Positions 39,816 through 50,989 of a stretch of DNA of 64,000 nt are shown here, piece by piece. The position numbers and the translations under genes were made by a program. Positions within the stretch are counted from its first letter, which is position 1. Each line of letters begins with the position of its first letter. This stretch comes from Paragonimus westermani (lineage: Eukaryota; Platyhelminthes; Trematoda; Plagiorchiida; Troglotrematidae): contig QNGE01000989.1 of assembly GCA_008508345.1 (NCBI GenBank), positions 121,852-185,851 on the forward strand. The letters run 5' to 3'. Below the pieces are notes generated by a model. It did no database searches and had not been told where the DNA came from. It worked only from the letters and a program-made list of their open reading frames with translations.

Positions 39816-41860
39816 GAGCTGCAGGTGGTTTTTCACCTACTTTTGTTTTAGTCAAGCTATCCTCTTTGTAACATCCGCCCCGCAACTCGCACCGTGTCTC
39901 GCTATCTTGACGTGTTTCTATGCACATTCTATTTTCCAGGGTCGATAATAATAATAATCAGGGGATCAACGCGCTGATTCTTTGTTTTACATAATCGACC
40001 GGTTATCGATAGTGAATACTGACTGGGTGTTATTCTGTTGGATCAGTTCCAACAGGCCGTCGGTGTAACACGTGGTAACCAGAGGGCTGCGAATATGCAT
40101 ACCTTTATATTTATTCCGCAATATAATCGAGTCGGTTCAATTGAGACTTAGCTCACAAGGTATCTCGCTAGTGCTTTGTGTGGGTTGCGCCTAAACAATG
40201 CGTTTTTCACCTGGAGGTCTAGCTTCAGAAGCACCTCGTGTACATATACAAGTCATACATACGATCATGTGAGACTCTCAACACTAAAAGTGGTTCCTTA
40301 TGCTTCATAAAGCAACAACTTACCGATTGAAACAGCATGGCCCACGTGGTGAGAAAATATGGCATGATTGAGACGTACGACTCCGATATTAGAGTCGTAC
40401 ATCTCAATTATACCAATACTGCCTTGGTCAAGTGATCAAGGTTTAGCTGCTCAGTGCCTTTTTCAAGTGATAGAGTGTGTAAACGGTAGACTAGGTGGGT
40501 TGTGGAGCCAGGTACCTGGCTCTGAAGGCGTGTGCCCTCCGGACCAAGAGGCTGAGTATTGTTAACACTGTCGTTGGAAACGAGTCTGCTTTGTTGGAGC
40601 CATCAATAACAGCGTCCTGAAGAATCTGAAGAATCAAAGGTGACCGCGATAACGCAACAAGCATGTCCAACCGCCAACTGATGGGTCCACCTGCTACTCT
40701 GACGCACGTGTCGGAGGATATTAGGGTGCTAGAAGGTTTTTCATGCTTTTTCATCACCAGACTTCAGAAAGGCTGACGCCCGTTTGATACCAGAAGAAGA
40801 ATCGCACGAACCTTGGGGATTTGCACCGGTAAGGCGCGACCGGCAGTAAGGAATACTCTGATTGGCTCAGCATGATGGTGGCAGTGGTTTGAAAACCAAA
40901 TGTGTAACGCCATCAAGTGTGTTATCATTTTGTTTTAACACATATGGCCCCATCCGCCTTCCTTTCAGTTCTCAAGCACGAAGGCTGGCACCGTCAGTGC
41001 ACCAGGTTGATGAGAATGACCATCCAGAGCTCGTGATCAGCGGTCAATGAACATGAGACCACTTCTGATTGGTCACTTATTTCCTGACCGTGGGGTCAAC
41101 TATGTATATATGGGCAAGGATACGGAGTGTGGAGGCTCTTCCGGTATCTGTGTTGTGCCAATACACTCCTCTCGTTGACTTGTGGCTTTTCCCTTTTATG
41201 TGGCAAACATTGTTGCGCTTCGATTGCGGACGTTGGACATTGTGTTTGCCGTCATCCGTACGAGTCGGTATATTGTAGCGACCTCTCAGAATGGCTTAGC
41301 TTTTGTTGATATCGTGTTGTGAAATTTGACACTTCCGATCGCGACATGTTTGTTTAGCCAAATGGTATATCCTACTTCCGCTAATTGGAATTTCCTCATT
41401 TTTCCATTCCGCGCGCTATACGCTATACGGTCGTGACAATATATCTGGTATTGTGCTGTTCGTCGTCTGCTGAATTATTGCTATTTGGGCAACTCATCGC
41501 ATCTGAAGTGAAACTTTGTGAGAGAGTCACCCACAATAATTTCGTAAAAGACTTCCGGAAAATCCAGTGAAACGAAAGTTGTATCAAGTTTGAATAAAAT
41601 GGTACGAATAGTCTTGCCAAAAATATATATAACACATTTTACTTTGTATCATAATATAATATTCGCACTCATCTCATTGACACGTGCTCTGAAGGCACAT
41701 TTGTAGTGAGATCACGTTCGACGTCCCCAAAATCATAAACTCCTGCGACGTGAGAGTTGCCTTACCAATACCGCCTCGCCGGTTCACAATACCTAGTGAA
41801 TGTAAATTCATTACAGACTACTAGCAGCAAGGTTAGTGTGTTGGCGTAGGTATCGCAGTT
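39816..41860. other. Unidentified, with one hairpin
   Basis: Contains a palindrome at 40367-40408, a short (AAT)n run near 39949 and a GC-rich stretch at 40.49-40.76 kb open on both strands. No protein family recognised. Confidence 0.3.
40367..40408. repeat. 17-bp inverted repeat, 8-nt loop
   Basis: ATTGAGACGTACGACTC at 40367-40383 pairs with GAGTCGTACATCTCAAT at 40392-40408, one mismatch (a G-U pair in RNA). No poly-T follows, and the context is not coding. Confidence 0.85.
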
Positions 41861-41869
41861 TCAATCGTA

Positions 41870-42191
41870 GCTGTGTAATGAATCAGCGCCATCTCTAGTA
41901 CTGTATGCTATATTCACTAGACTAACAATGTTCCAGCTATTGCCATTGAGAACGCCGTCCAACTGGTCTGACGCTTGTTTGAATTCTGAAGGTCGACCAG
42001 AATCTCTGTCTATATTCGCCCTTCTCGGCGGCTCCTGGGCGGTCGTGCTCAAGACTCTCTCATGTCCAACTCCATAGCGCCCTTAATTGTTGCGCTAGAG
42101 TCTGCTTGTGAACGGTGAGCAAACCAGTAAATAAAGTTTGTTTGCGGATTCACCGTCTTCTCACTGCGACTTCGGATCCACGTTAGCATAA
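41870..42191 (+). repeat. LTR-like segment, possibly a solo LTR
   Basis: Starts TGTGTAATGAATCAGCGCCATCTCTAG, resembling the start of the LTR at 13.5 kb (GCCATCTGCTAG), has an AATAAAG signal at about 42130 and ends near CCACGTTAGCA. No flanking coding region or target duplication is evident, hence solo LTR at best. Confidence 0.35.
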
Positions 42192-42289
42192 GGTTGGGGA
42201 AACCTAGGGACATTCAAGGACGCACAAACGTCTGCCCATTTATCAGCTCATATCTGCGGTTAGATGTGTGCAAACTACTGGAAGTACGC

Positions 42290-42520
42290 ACATTCGGTAT
42301 ATGTATGCTGCAAATGTAGAATTATATATGGTCAGATAATAAATATACACATCCATTCTTAATTACGTGGACTTCAGTCGAAATAAACAGATTTGCACAC
42401 ATATGTACATATAGATAAACGTACAGTGTTATCACTGTACAAATCGACACTTTTAAGCTACTTTCTCGGTGTGAATATGTGCACATATATATCAAAAACC
42501 TATAGTTATGTGCTGTTTAC
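42290..42520. repeat. Alternating purine/pyrimidine AT-rich tract
   Basis: Rich in TATATG, CACATATG, TACATATA. It precedes the dispersed repeat at 42851, just as the larger tract at 56.98 kb precedes the second copy. Confidence 0.7.
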
Positions 42521-42850
42521 ATGTACGTGAACTCCACTGTTAACTGATCTGACAACCAATCAGGAAGTTCGACCGTTCAAGCTATTTTTTCTCGGGTATT
42601 AAAGAATACCGGCTCCTCACACGAAACTGAGTGGTGAACTGATACCAGGCTAGTGTTACGACAAGTTTCGCTAAAATTGTACGAGTGAAGATCCCAACTA
42701 AAGTGCATGAAAACTGTGCATCTCCTGCAACCAAACATCATCGAACGTAGTTGGCGTTCGTGTTGTCTAAAGTTAATAATTGTATCTTGCAATATATATA
42801 TTTATTTATTTATTTACTGTACCCACCGTTTTGTTGAGTTCATGCTGTGG

Positions 42851-43150
42851 GTAATCGGCAGACTGTAAATATCTCTGTAATCTCTGAGGCAAAAACAGTT
42901 GCTTTCCTACTGAAGTTGTTACAGTTTTGTGACGTGTTTCACTTCGTGACACTGTTAAATTCTGCTGGCGCAAATGTATTTATTTCAATCTTCCAATTTA
43001 GTAAGCACAGAATTTGCGATAGTTCAGTGGCATACCGATCACGGAAAAATAACGAGAAGCTGCATTTCACGCTATTTCGGAAAATCAGCGGTCGAATTTA
43101 TTAAAGACTGATGTGACCGACGTAATGAGACATGCTGTTCTTGAATTTTG
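42851..43150 (+). repeat. Dispersed ~300-bp repeat, copy A
   Basis: Aligns with 57727-58028 over its whole length: GTAATCGG.AGAC.GT, ATATCTCTG.AATCT, GGAGGCAAAAAC-like block, TTTTGTGACGTGTTT, AATTCTG, AATAACGA.AA, TTCCACGCTATTTCGG-like block, TGATGT.A.CGACGT.AT.AGACAT. Same strand in both. No coding content; family unknown. Confidence 0.85.
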
Positions 43151-43460
43151 TGAGCAACGAAGCAGCACAACGTGATTATATTTCTAACGATTGAACTGTC
43201 GTTGGATCATTAGCGCTAAGCTTATTTATAGACCTGCAAAAGTGATATACATCAGCAAACATATTGTAACATAGTATTGTGCGCAAAACCTGGGCGAATC
43301 GGCGGTATGTTTCGGTTATATTCAGCATGCCCATAGGCATGACAGCCATTCGCTGCTACCACGATTGTAGGCTTTTCACGGAAGCAAGACGTATGTTAGA
43401 ATGCCTGCAAGGTGACCTGCTGAAGGAACGACACTGAGAAGCACCTTCCACTTGAAAGCC

Positions 43461-43735
43461 CATAAAAGCCCCGCACAATTTTCTTAGCTTACGAGCAAGG
43501 GCAAACATTGCCCCCACACTCAAACACCGATGACTGCTCCATCCATATGTCCTAGATTCCGAGTGAAATCAAACTGCACTCTGTGAGGAGATACTTATGA
43601 CCTTCTAATCCATTTCTCAAAGATCACGAATGAAGGCAAACTGTACTCTATACGGAACACTTTTGACTGCTCCATCTATTTGTTCTAGCTTACAAGTGAA
43701 GGCAAACCATACCATATGCCGAAACACGCTTGAAC
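43461..43735 (+). repeat. Minisatellite, 66-67-bp period, ~4 copies
   Basis: Degenerate tandem units at about 43461-43530, 43531-43597, 43598-43663 and 43664-43730. Shared landmarks per unit: TGACTGCTCCATC, TTCTAG/TTCTTAG, GTGAA.GCAAAC and a CACTCTGT/TACTCTAT-like block. Confidence 0.8.
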
Positions 43736-44972
43736 ACAATTGAACGAGTGAAGTCACTGAGGATGAACACGCGGGGTAACCGACGTGAATGATCTATTTG
43801 AAATCAGCGGAAAACGGTACATACTGTCTGCGGCTTCCTTCAACACCGAGTGTAGCTGTTGGTTTGCATGCGTTCTGGGTGTCCTCCCAAAGGACTGAAG
43901 CCTTGTATCGGATAAAGTCCCTGTCATACTTTCCTTTAAACTGGAGATCGACAAGATAACTGTGTACGCATATGTGAAGGACCTCACCTTCTTCACTTAT
44001 ACCACGGTCCTCAAACACCGCCTGAACTGATGAATACAATCTGCATAACCGTATGTCTAGATATGCATTCTCCCGGCATCCATTCACTGGCAAGCAAGCA
44101 AACACGGAGGCAGCCATATTGTAACATACCGGAAAGTCAACCATAGAAACAGCATACAATGTCCAACGTTTGCAGTTCGAAACTCACAAGGTCTGTCTCG
44201 CAAAAGAAAAAGGTCAAGTGTCAACAGGGAATGTGCATTAACAACAACACATACCGAGAGATTCCTTCACGTGTCTTTGTCCGTATATATATATACGGGG
44301 TCTCACAGTCTGAGCGTTTCCACCAAGCAGACGTGGCCTCGCGCTCATTGACAGCCGACCTCGGGTTCTTGATGGTCACCCTCCACAGCAAGTTGCACGG
44401 ACGCGGCCAAACCACGTGCTGGAGGATATGAAAGAAAGCGTAAGGAAGTATGTATGACAAAATGAACTGACGGCGCACTACATACTACCACAATATCAAA
44501 TTTCAAAAATAACACGATAAGGTTGTTTTAAACAAACAACTGAGATTCCGTGACACAAATTTCGGCGGTTTCAATTCCTGAACCGTGCACCAAAATCATG
44601 AAGTGGAATGTGCCGTGAAATAAATTCACTCAACGACAACTGGAGAAATTGAGATCTACGACTAGCAGTCAGGTGAGTTCATATGTACAGTTGTTTGAAA
44701 GCATCGTCATCATTTTCTTACAATTTTGTTGTCTTGATCAATAAAACGGGAGTTACTGCGCTATCTTTGTCCTCTTCGTTTGCGTGTATATTTGAGTTAG
44801 TGAGCTAATCACACACCGTAACCTCTTTAGCTTCACGTGATTGCTGACCTATCTACGCCGAACGTCCGTCACTCCATGTCATGTGTGGAATTACCAAGCA
44901 AAACGTTGTCCGGACTTACCCCTTGGCACTGTCTTCCTCTCGTCCGGTGGCCCATCTATTTCTACGTATTTT
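43736..44972. other. Unidentified sequence
   Basis: Open frames of 85-121 codons on both strands around 43.8-44.5 kb, none with recognisable motifs; a short TATATATATA run at 44.28 kb. Confidence 0.3.
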
Positions 44973-45143
44973 GACTCGTCAGTGAGTCAGTATCATTTTT
45001 TGGATATCTTCCTTTCACTTGTATATATACCTTTCGTACACACCCGTTACCCTTACGGCTACTTTCAATGTTGCCATACTTTTGTCGTTCACATCATTTC
45101 ATCAATTAGGCAACTACATATCTTTTGGATACCTCGTTCACTG
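44973..45143 (+). repeat. Local direct repeat, copy 1
   Basis: Shares GACTCGTCAGTGAGTCA, ATTTTTTGGAT.TCTTCC, ACTTGTATATATA, ATCATTT..T.ATTAGGC and GGTTCACT-like blocks with 45614-45780. Confidence 0.85.
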
Positions 45144-45261
45144 TAGTGGAATTTCTAAACCAACATATCTTCACTAGCTATTGTGTGTCATTTCCTTATG
45201 TTTTCGTCACATTCTGACTCCGCGTCCAAGCTTGAACGTATTGATAGTGTTTGGATCCACT

Positions 45262-45400
45262 ACATGAATTCCCTTACAACCGCTGAGATTGGAAACTTTC
45301 GACGCAAGCTAAAGCCTGCAGTGTTGAGTGAGTTTGTTGTGTAAGATTTGTAGCATACTTTAAAGCACCTCGAGAAAGCGTTGTCGGCAATGAACGTGCG
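45262..45400 (-). repeat. Dispersed repeat shared with 62.6 kb
   Basis: The minus-strand reading YTTNSLNTAGFSLRRKFP, then SAVVREFM and a stop, matches a plus-strand reading at 62585-62710 (YITNSLYIADFDLRRMVP, SAAVMNFP, stop). DNA similarity (ACAACAAACTCACT, GCTTGCGTCGAAAG) extends over about 120 bp. The reading frame seems conserved, suggesting the C-terminus of an unidentified element protein. Confidence 0.65.
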
Positions 45401-45613
45401 TACTATACATGATGAAGGCCACCGACACACACACCCCGCTTTGTACAGCGGAAGCAAGCTATGTTAGTCAGGCGTTGCCCGTATGTTGAGAATTTGAGTG
45501 TCATCCACGGAAGAAACAGGCACAGTGATGTCACAGAACATTCCCTGATACTTTTGTAGCTGGGAATTATAACAGTTTTCAGTTACACATGGCGTGGGAC
45601 ACTGCTGATCCCC

Positions 45614-45780
45614 GACTCGTCAGTGAGTCATTCTCATTTTTTGGATGTCTTCCTTTTACTTGTATATATATCCTTTGTACTCACACGTTACTGCTACAGC
45701 TTCTCTAAATGTTACTATAATTTGGCTATTTCTTATCATTTGACTGATTAGGCCACCGCGTGTTTAAATGGTTCACTAAA
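45614..45780 (+). repeat. Local direct repeat, copy 2
   Basis: Second copy of 44973-45143, about 640 bp away in the same orientation, with moderate divergence. Confidence 0.85.
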
Positions 45781-46672
45781 AGTAAATAACATTTTTAGTG
45801 CGAACGTACGCTGACTTAACGCTTCCAGAGGTATACACAACGATCATCAGACGCGAAATTAAAATAGGAATAAGTGAGGGACACCAACGTGTATTATACG
45901 AAAGCTGCAATAAGTATCTAGCAGAGCTTAATGTTACCAATACGCTAATGTAGCTAGGGAGACTGAGAAGCTGACCGTCGAGTGTGCTAGCAAGCCGTAT
46001 ATGTTCATGGTGCCACTGACAAGCGTAGGCCGATAGACGTTCGGGCAAACAAACGCTGTCGTATGCACCAAGAGGACGGAAACAGATGCCCCTACGAACC
46101 TAGGTACGATGTGAACAGGGGTTTTAGGAAGAATTCTGCACATCGCACAGCAGGAGGACCGGGGTTATCACCAGGTCGATACACAGCACCCCCCCAATGA
46201 GATTACTGCAAACGCAACTCTTCGATCTACACGGACAGAAACTGCTGCATGCCAACTTTGTTCTGGTCTGGATCATGCTGCACCGGCTTTCATTTTCTGG
46301 CGAGGTCCTACTCGAGTATCCTCTCCTGCGGTGCCGAAACGAATGGGCAAATAGAAAAGTTTACACGTTGATTTCCTAGGGTTGAACACACACGGCGTAT
46401 GACGATGATCGAATTGCAAACTTAGACTGACTGTAGATGTGAGCACATACGCAGAAATGTGAGGCAGAGCAGATGATTTCCAGCCAATGGATAAATGGTT
46501 AACTCAGGTGGCGAAAGTAGGTACGTAGATACCAAAACGTTTTCCTTTGGTATTTTTCAAAAATGTTTCCGTTTTTTCAGGTTCATGAAACCTTTTGGGA
46601 TCTTTTTGTTTTTTGTTAAGACCGAAGAAGAACGAAACTTAAAAGACGCTTTTCCACCTTAGGACGTTTAGG
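45781..46672. other. Unidentified; possible 3' region of gypsy element
   Basis: Adjoins the integrase end of the minus-strand gypsy element, where its 3' LTR would be expected, but no copy of this sequence appears on the other side of the element. Confidence 0.3.
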
Positions 46673-47940
46673 TCAGTGTACCCTACGACCCGAACTCGTT
46701 ACAGTGGGTGATGTCGTCTTCGGCGAAGTCGTGATATCCGCCGAGGACGAGGCGCTTTGGCCAGGCTGTTCAGGGACAGTTTCTGGCCAGGCCACGGGAT
46801 GTGGAGCGCTGAGAGCTTCCTCCGTCCTTTCAAAATAGGCAGGCCTCGGGCGTTTCTCGAATGTCCTGACGTTCGAGCACATAGAAACCATCCTCATGTT
46901 GAAGTGCTTCAAAGGGATCTCTTTAAGTTCGCTCAGGCGTGCGTTGCGAACAATTCACTCGAACAAACACATGCTTGCAGTCGTGGAGGTCCTCGGAAAC
47001 AAACGCCTCGCGGCTTTGTTCCCTCGTGTTCATCACACGGGGGCGACGCATGCGCGAAGCAAGCTGTTTGGTATGAGAATCAATATATCCAAGAGCTTCC
47101 GTGACGGAGGAGGAGTCACCAGGAAGACGTAGTGGTTGGCCGCACAGGGGTTTGATGTTGAAAGATCGGCATTAAGGACAGCGCAGATGCCGAGCAAAAC
47201 CACTGGCATAGCTTCTATCCAACGGGTTGCATCGATGGCAGCGAGAATTGTTTTCAGTTTTCGGTGAATGCTTCCGACCATACCGTTCGCAGCCAGGTGG
47301 TATGCCGTAGTCCACCTGCGATGACATGCAAGCGCGTTCAATGTATTCGCAGAGAAGCCGCTCTCGAAATGAGGGCCATGGTCGGTCGTAACCGTGCCCT
47401 GGCTATCATGAAAAGCTACCCAACGCTGAACGAAGGCACGCGCTACAGTCTCCGATTGGAATTCGGGTATGGAGACGGTCACTAGTCGTCGCGTGAAACG
47501 ATCAGAAGATAGGTCATGCTATTTGAAGGTGGCAAATGACCTACGATGTGACGTAGAGATGCGTAGTTCGTGATGTGAGCAATGGGTATTAGCCAATCGG
47601 GGCCGACAAGTAAGGGTAAACTTATGCTGGTTGACGAGCTAGGCAAGGTCGTGCCCATGTACGAAGCTTCTTTTGCATGGCGAGCCGGACGAACCTATAG
47701 TTAACAAGTTTGGCCGTGAAGCGGGTGCCAGGATGGGCTATGTAATACAGTGTGGCAAACACGCGGAGTCGTAGGGTTGTGGGCACCATCGGAGGGGGCT
47801 GTCCGGTGGAACTGTAGCACAGAATCCTTCCAAATGTTGTCGGTAGCGAAAGGTCCGCGAGGCGCCATGACGAATGTTGGAAAGAAGCACGGAGATAATT
47901 CTTCGTGAGTTGTACGTCGGCCATAGCTGACAAGTCAATG
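46673..47940 (-). mobile_element. CsRn1-like gypsy integrase (inactive)
   Basis: Minus-strand integrase, continuous with RT upstream. N-terminal zinc region: LRVFATLYYIAHPGTRFTAK and MQKKLRTWARPCL. Core: LVTVSIPEFQSETVARAF, then VTTDHGPHFES (second catalytic Asp), CHRRWTTAYHLAANG and MVGSIHRKLK; the catalytic Glu expected in this last motif is Gly. C-terminal region: SNVRTFEKRPRPAYFERTEE, the end typical of these proteins (a ..V.VDR.KPA(Y/H) motif). Two frameshifts lie between 46.9 and 47.1 kb. The closest type I know is the CsRn1 clade described from Clonorchis. Confidence 0.9.
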
Positions 47941-48179
47941 GTGTCGTGGCCAACAAATGCTGATGCGCGTCACAGGACCTCAGTCTCACCGGTGTCGTTG
48001 CCAGTGACATGTTGCACGTCTGCCGAAAATCGTAGAAGAAATTCAGGTGGCGCATTTCGTGGGGTCAATAGCGCTAGGAACGATTACGGGATGCATATAC
48101 CAACGATACTTGAACGGTAAGGATCACAAGTTATCAGCCTTCGAGGGTGTTCCCAAAGTGACAAAAGATGAGTAGACAC

Positions 48180-49092
48180 TTAGTAACACACGACTGAAAG
48201 TGCTCTATCTAGTTTTGGCGAGTAACAGGCTTGCAGTACGACACCCGCAGATGTGTTGGATGCGTCCACGACAGTACTGGTGGTAACTTTTGCGTCGAAA
48301 TGGTGCAGCATCATTGCGGCGGCTAGCATGTCCTTGGTGCGGTCGAAGCAGTCGACAGATGCTCCTGACAACTCATCATTTTCGTTTGAACGACTGTGGA
48401 GCAAGTCGGTCAATGGCTGTATGACCTGCGCACAATGTGGGAGAGAACGGCGATGAAATTTGCTTATATCGTTGAAAAGACGGAGAGCAACAAGCGTTGC
48501 GGGGCGGGGAAAGTCGCGACGTGCTCGTATCCCGTTGGTTGCCGGTCGAATACCGTGTTGATCGAACTGATGCCCCAAGAACTCATCTGCTGGTTGGCCG
48601 AAAATGCATTCGTCCACGTTGACGGTGACGTTGTAAGCTACATATAGTTCGAATAACAATGGCAGATGAGTCTGATGCTCTTCTTCAGAGAAGATTGTCT
48701 CTAAGACGTCGGCAATATAGGGCTGGAGGAAGTACACACCTCTTTCGACATTGTTGACGAGGCACTGAAAAGCTTTGGAAGGCGTTATTGGGACCAAAGG
48801 GTACGCGGAGACATTTGAACAGGCCGAATGATAGAGTCACCGTTGTCTTAGCAATATACACGGACATGATGGGGATCTGGTGGTTAGCGCGGACCAGATT
48901 GGACTTCGAGGAAACAATGGTGTTTTGGGTCTAGCCGCAATGTCTTGGAAGAGCGGAATAGGGTGCCTATCGAGTACCGTGAATTTGTTGAGTGTACGAT
49001 AATCCCAATACGTACGCCAGTCTCCTGCCTTCCTTGGCGCCATATGGAGGGGAGAATCCCAGGGACTTTGCGGGGGGCGAATGATATTTTAA
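48180..49092 (-). mobile_element. CsRn1-like gypsy reverse transcriptase/RNase H
   Basis: Minus strand. IIRPPQSPWDSPLHMAPRKA, GDWRTYWDYRTLN, DRHPIPLFQD, LFKCLRVPFGPNNAFQSF, then HLPLLFELYVAYNVTVNVDE, FGQPADEFLGHQFDQHGIRP, AQVIQPLTDLLHS and VDASNTSAGVVLQ (start of RNase H, with its Asp). The palm motif that is usually Y(I/V)DD reads YIAD, so the second catalytic Asp is lost. Two to three frameshifts. The first RT block is separated from its upstream neighbour by a foreign segment (49093-49368). Confidence 0.92.
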
Positions 49093-49368
49093 CATGCACA
49101 CCATCCGCTCGCGTTCTGACTGTCCGTAGCACTTGTGGCCCGAATCTGGAGCAATCTGGAGGCACCGGGGAACAGCGTTCTTCCGAAGGAGGTGTTCGAA
49201 CGGCAATCCTGAAAATAGAAACAACACGAACAAACATGGGCCGAAGGCCCAGTAAGCCATGCACACGAAGTAAAACAAACGTAAGCTAAAACGGCGCCGA
49301 CGACGTAGCAGCATGCCCCGTTACACAACTCAACTGTAATCCATGCGCGCTCGCTGGTTCCTGTTGCG
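49093..49368 (-). mobile_element. ~275-bp insertion in gypsy RT
   Basis: In related elements the text HMLELDI is followed directly by IRPP.SPW. Here the two are separated by about 275 bp of unrelated, GC-rich sequence. ATAT occurs at both junctions (GATATTG and AAATATC), compatible with a short target duplication. No TIR or poly-A is evident, and the family is unknown. Confidence 0.6.
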
Positions 49369-49614
49369 CGTTACAATATCAAGCTCGAGCATGTGCTTGA
49401 ATTCGGCGCGCGCTATCTTCAGTTTATGCGATGATAAACGACGTCCAGCTGTGACAATGTGATGGTTTGTTGCACCAGTAATTGGCGGTATCAAAATGGA
49501 CTGTTTGAAGATGACGGGGATTTGGTCAATAAGAGGGGCGTAACTGTTCATGACGACTAGGCGGCATACAGGGCTGATTGGAACAGCGTTGGTCAAAGTC
49601 CCATTAACGGACAA
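49369..49614 (-). mobile_element. CsRn1-like gypsy protease-RT junction
   Basis: Reads LSVNGTLTNAVPISPV, TNHHIVTAGRRLS, and KLKIARAEFKHMLELDI: the spacer between protease and RT in CsRn1-like elements, where a HHI.T.GPP.. motif precedes a LAEF..ML.LGI motif. Confidence 0.85.
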
Positions 49615-49649
49615 GTTCGTTCTACGGTCGGCTAGCCAACGATGTAATG

Positions 49650-50157
49650 CTTCGACTGGCAGTTAGAAACGCCGAATAAAACCGATGCTAATAATTGGCA
49701 TTAGGACGTCCGAGACGGTGAAAAGCCATCGGAAGATGCGGCAAAGTCCTACGTTCAATGTGCGTGAACGCTGGCCATACATGCTAATAGACAAACCGTT
49801 TGCTGCACTTGAAGTTGATTGCGCCTGCGTGAATTTGGTCGCGGGGGTCTGGTGAGAGGACGCTCACCTCTGCAGCAGTATCGGTGAGGTAGCGCACTCT
49901 CGATTCGCCCTTTCGAATGAAGAACAGGCGACCTCGGGAGCCGGAAACATCGGTCGTGACGATGCACTGGCCGGCTTGTTTCCCTGATCCTGTTTGGGGG
50001 TGGTGCAGGGACTGCGGCAAAAGCGAGCACGGTCACGAAACTGTTGGTGATACCAGCAGCGTTCGTGATCGCCACTCATTGTATGCACTTTTCGTTTGCT
50101 AGAACTCGACTGTGAGGTTTTCTTGGTAGATTTACGATATGAAGAGCAAGGGCGCAA
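49650..50157 (-). mobile_element. CsRn1-like Gag zinc motif and protease
   Basis: Minus strand. The Gag nucleocapsid motif CWYHQQFRDRARFCRSPC is a CHCC type (CX3HX9CX3C-like), characteristic of the CsRn1 clade rather than the usual CCHC knuckle. It is followed by GRLFFIRKGESRVRYLTDTA and AEVSVLSP: the aspartic protease active site, normally DTGAE, reads DTAAE. Downstream frames give NGLSISMYGQRSRTLNVGL and CRIFRWLFTVSDVLMPIIS, the rest of the protease fold. Two frameshifts occur. Confidence 0.88.
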
Positions 50158-50193
50158 GCTCCGTGTGCTGAGCGCCCGGATTTGGCGTGTGAA

Positions 50194-50700
50194 TCAGTTC
50201 ACACTGTCGATCAAGAGTGCCATTGACTTCGGCGTTGACGGAGATACTCGGGGGACGCTTTTTCCGTAGGTCTCCCAGATGCGGTCGGAGGTGTCGGCAC
50301 ACTGCAAGAAAGCCACCTGAGAATTAGTGCCAAGGATATTTTGCACATCCCTAAACACTTGCCAGATCCACACTTCTTTCTTTAATGGCTCTTCAAACTG
50401 CATTTGGTCGGCGAGCTGTTGCGCGTGGCGTAGAAGTTGTGAAAGCTTCTGATCGCCTAGCTCGGAAGTGCTCAGCAGCTGCGCGAGGCGTCGGCGGTCA
50501 GAGAGGCCATTGCGCCTGATGATGGCCCCCTCCCGTCTCTCCTGTGGCTTGGTTGAGTCGAGCAACTTCAAAATGTCGTTCACCTGGTCCATGACGTGAG
50601 GCGGGAGAGCTGCGGCCACGTGATGGAACTTCGTTTGTTTCGTGGTTACGGTCCGCAACGCGAAGTTGCCCCTAGTTGTGCGAACCAGCTCCGAGGATTG
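50194..50700 (-). mobile_element. CsRn1-like Gag
   Basis: Open for about 160 codons on the minus strand, the best-preserved part of this element: LVRTTRGNFALRTVTTKQTK, FHHVAAALPPHVMDQVNDIL, LAQLLSTSELGDQKLSQLLR, HAQQLADQMQFEEPLKKEVW, LQCADTSDRIWETYG. This is the capsid-like region of CsRn1/retrotransposon Gag (a (T/K)(R/K)F.HV..(A/S)LP, then LLR.M..L pattern). The natural start is upstream; no 5' LTR or primer-binding site was found above 50.7 kb. Confidence 0.88.
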
Positions 50701-50989
50701 TTCTCTACAGAAGGCGCAATCAGGACAGAAAGAATACTAACGTTATCCGAGAAATAGACGTCTCTCGGTAGCAGATGAGTCGCATGTAATGGAGATGACA
50801 GGGAACTTCAGAAGTACTCGTAAAGTGAAGGTGTGCCTGAAAATAAGTTCGGAATCAAGATGCATTCGGACGAATTACGCAACTCACGTGAGGAGCAGAG
50901 TAAGACTTATTCTCGGAACAAAATCAGTAAATTACGAGATCTATTAAAGGCAGTGGGACAACGCTGCCTGCTGTTGAAGGAAAAGCTTT

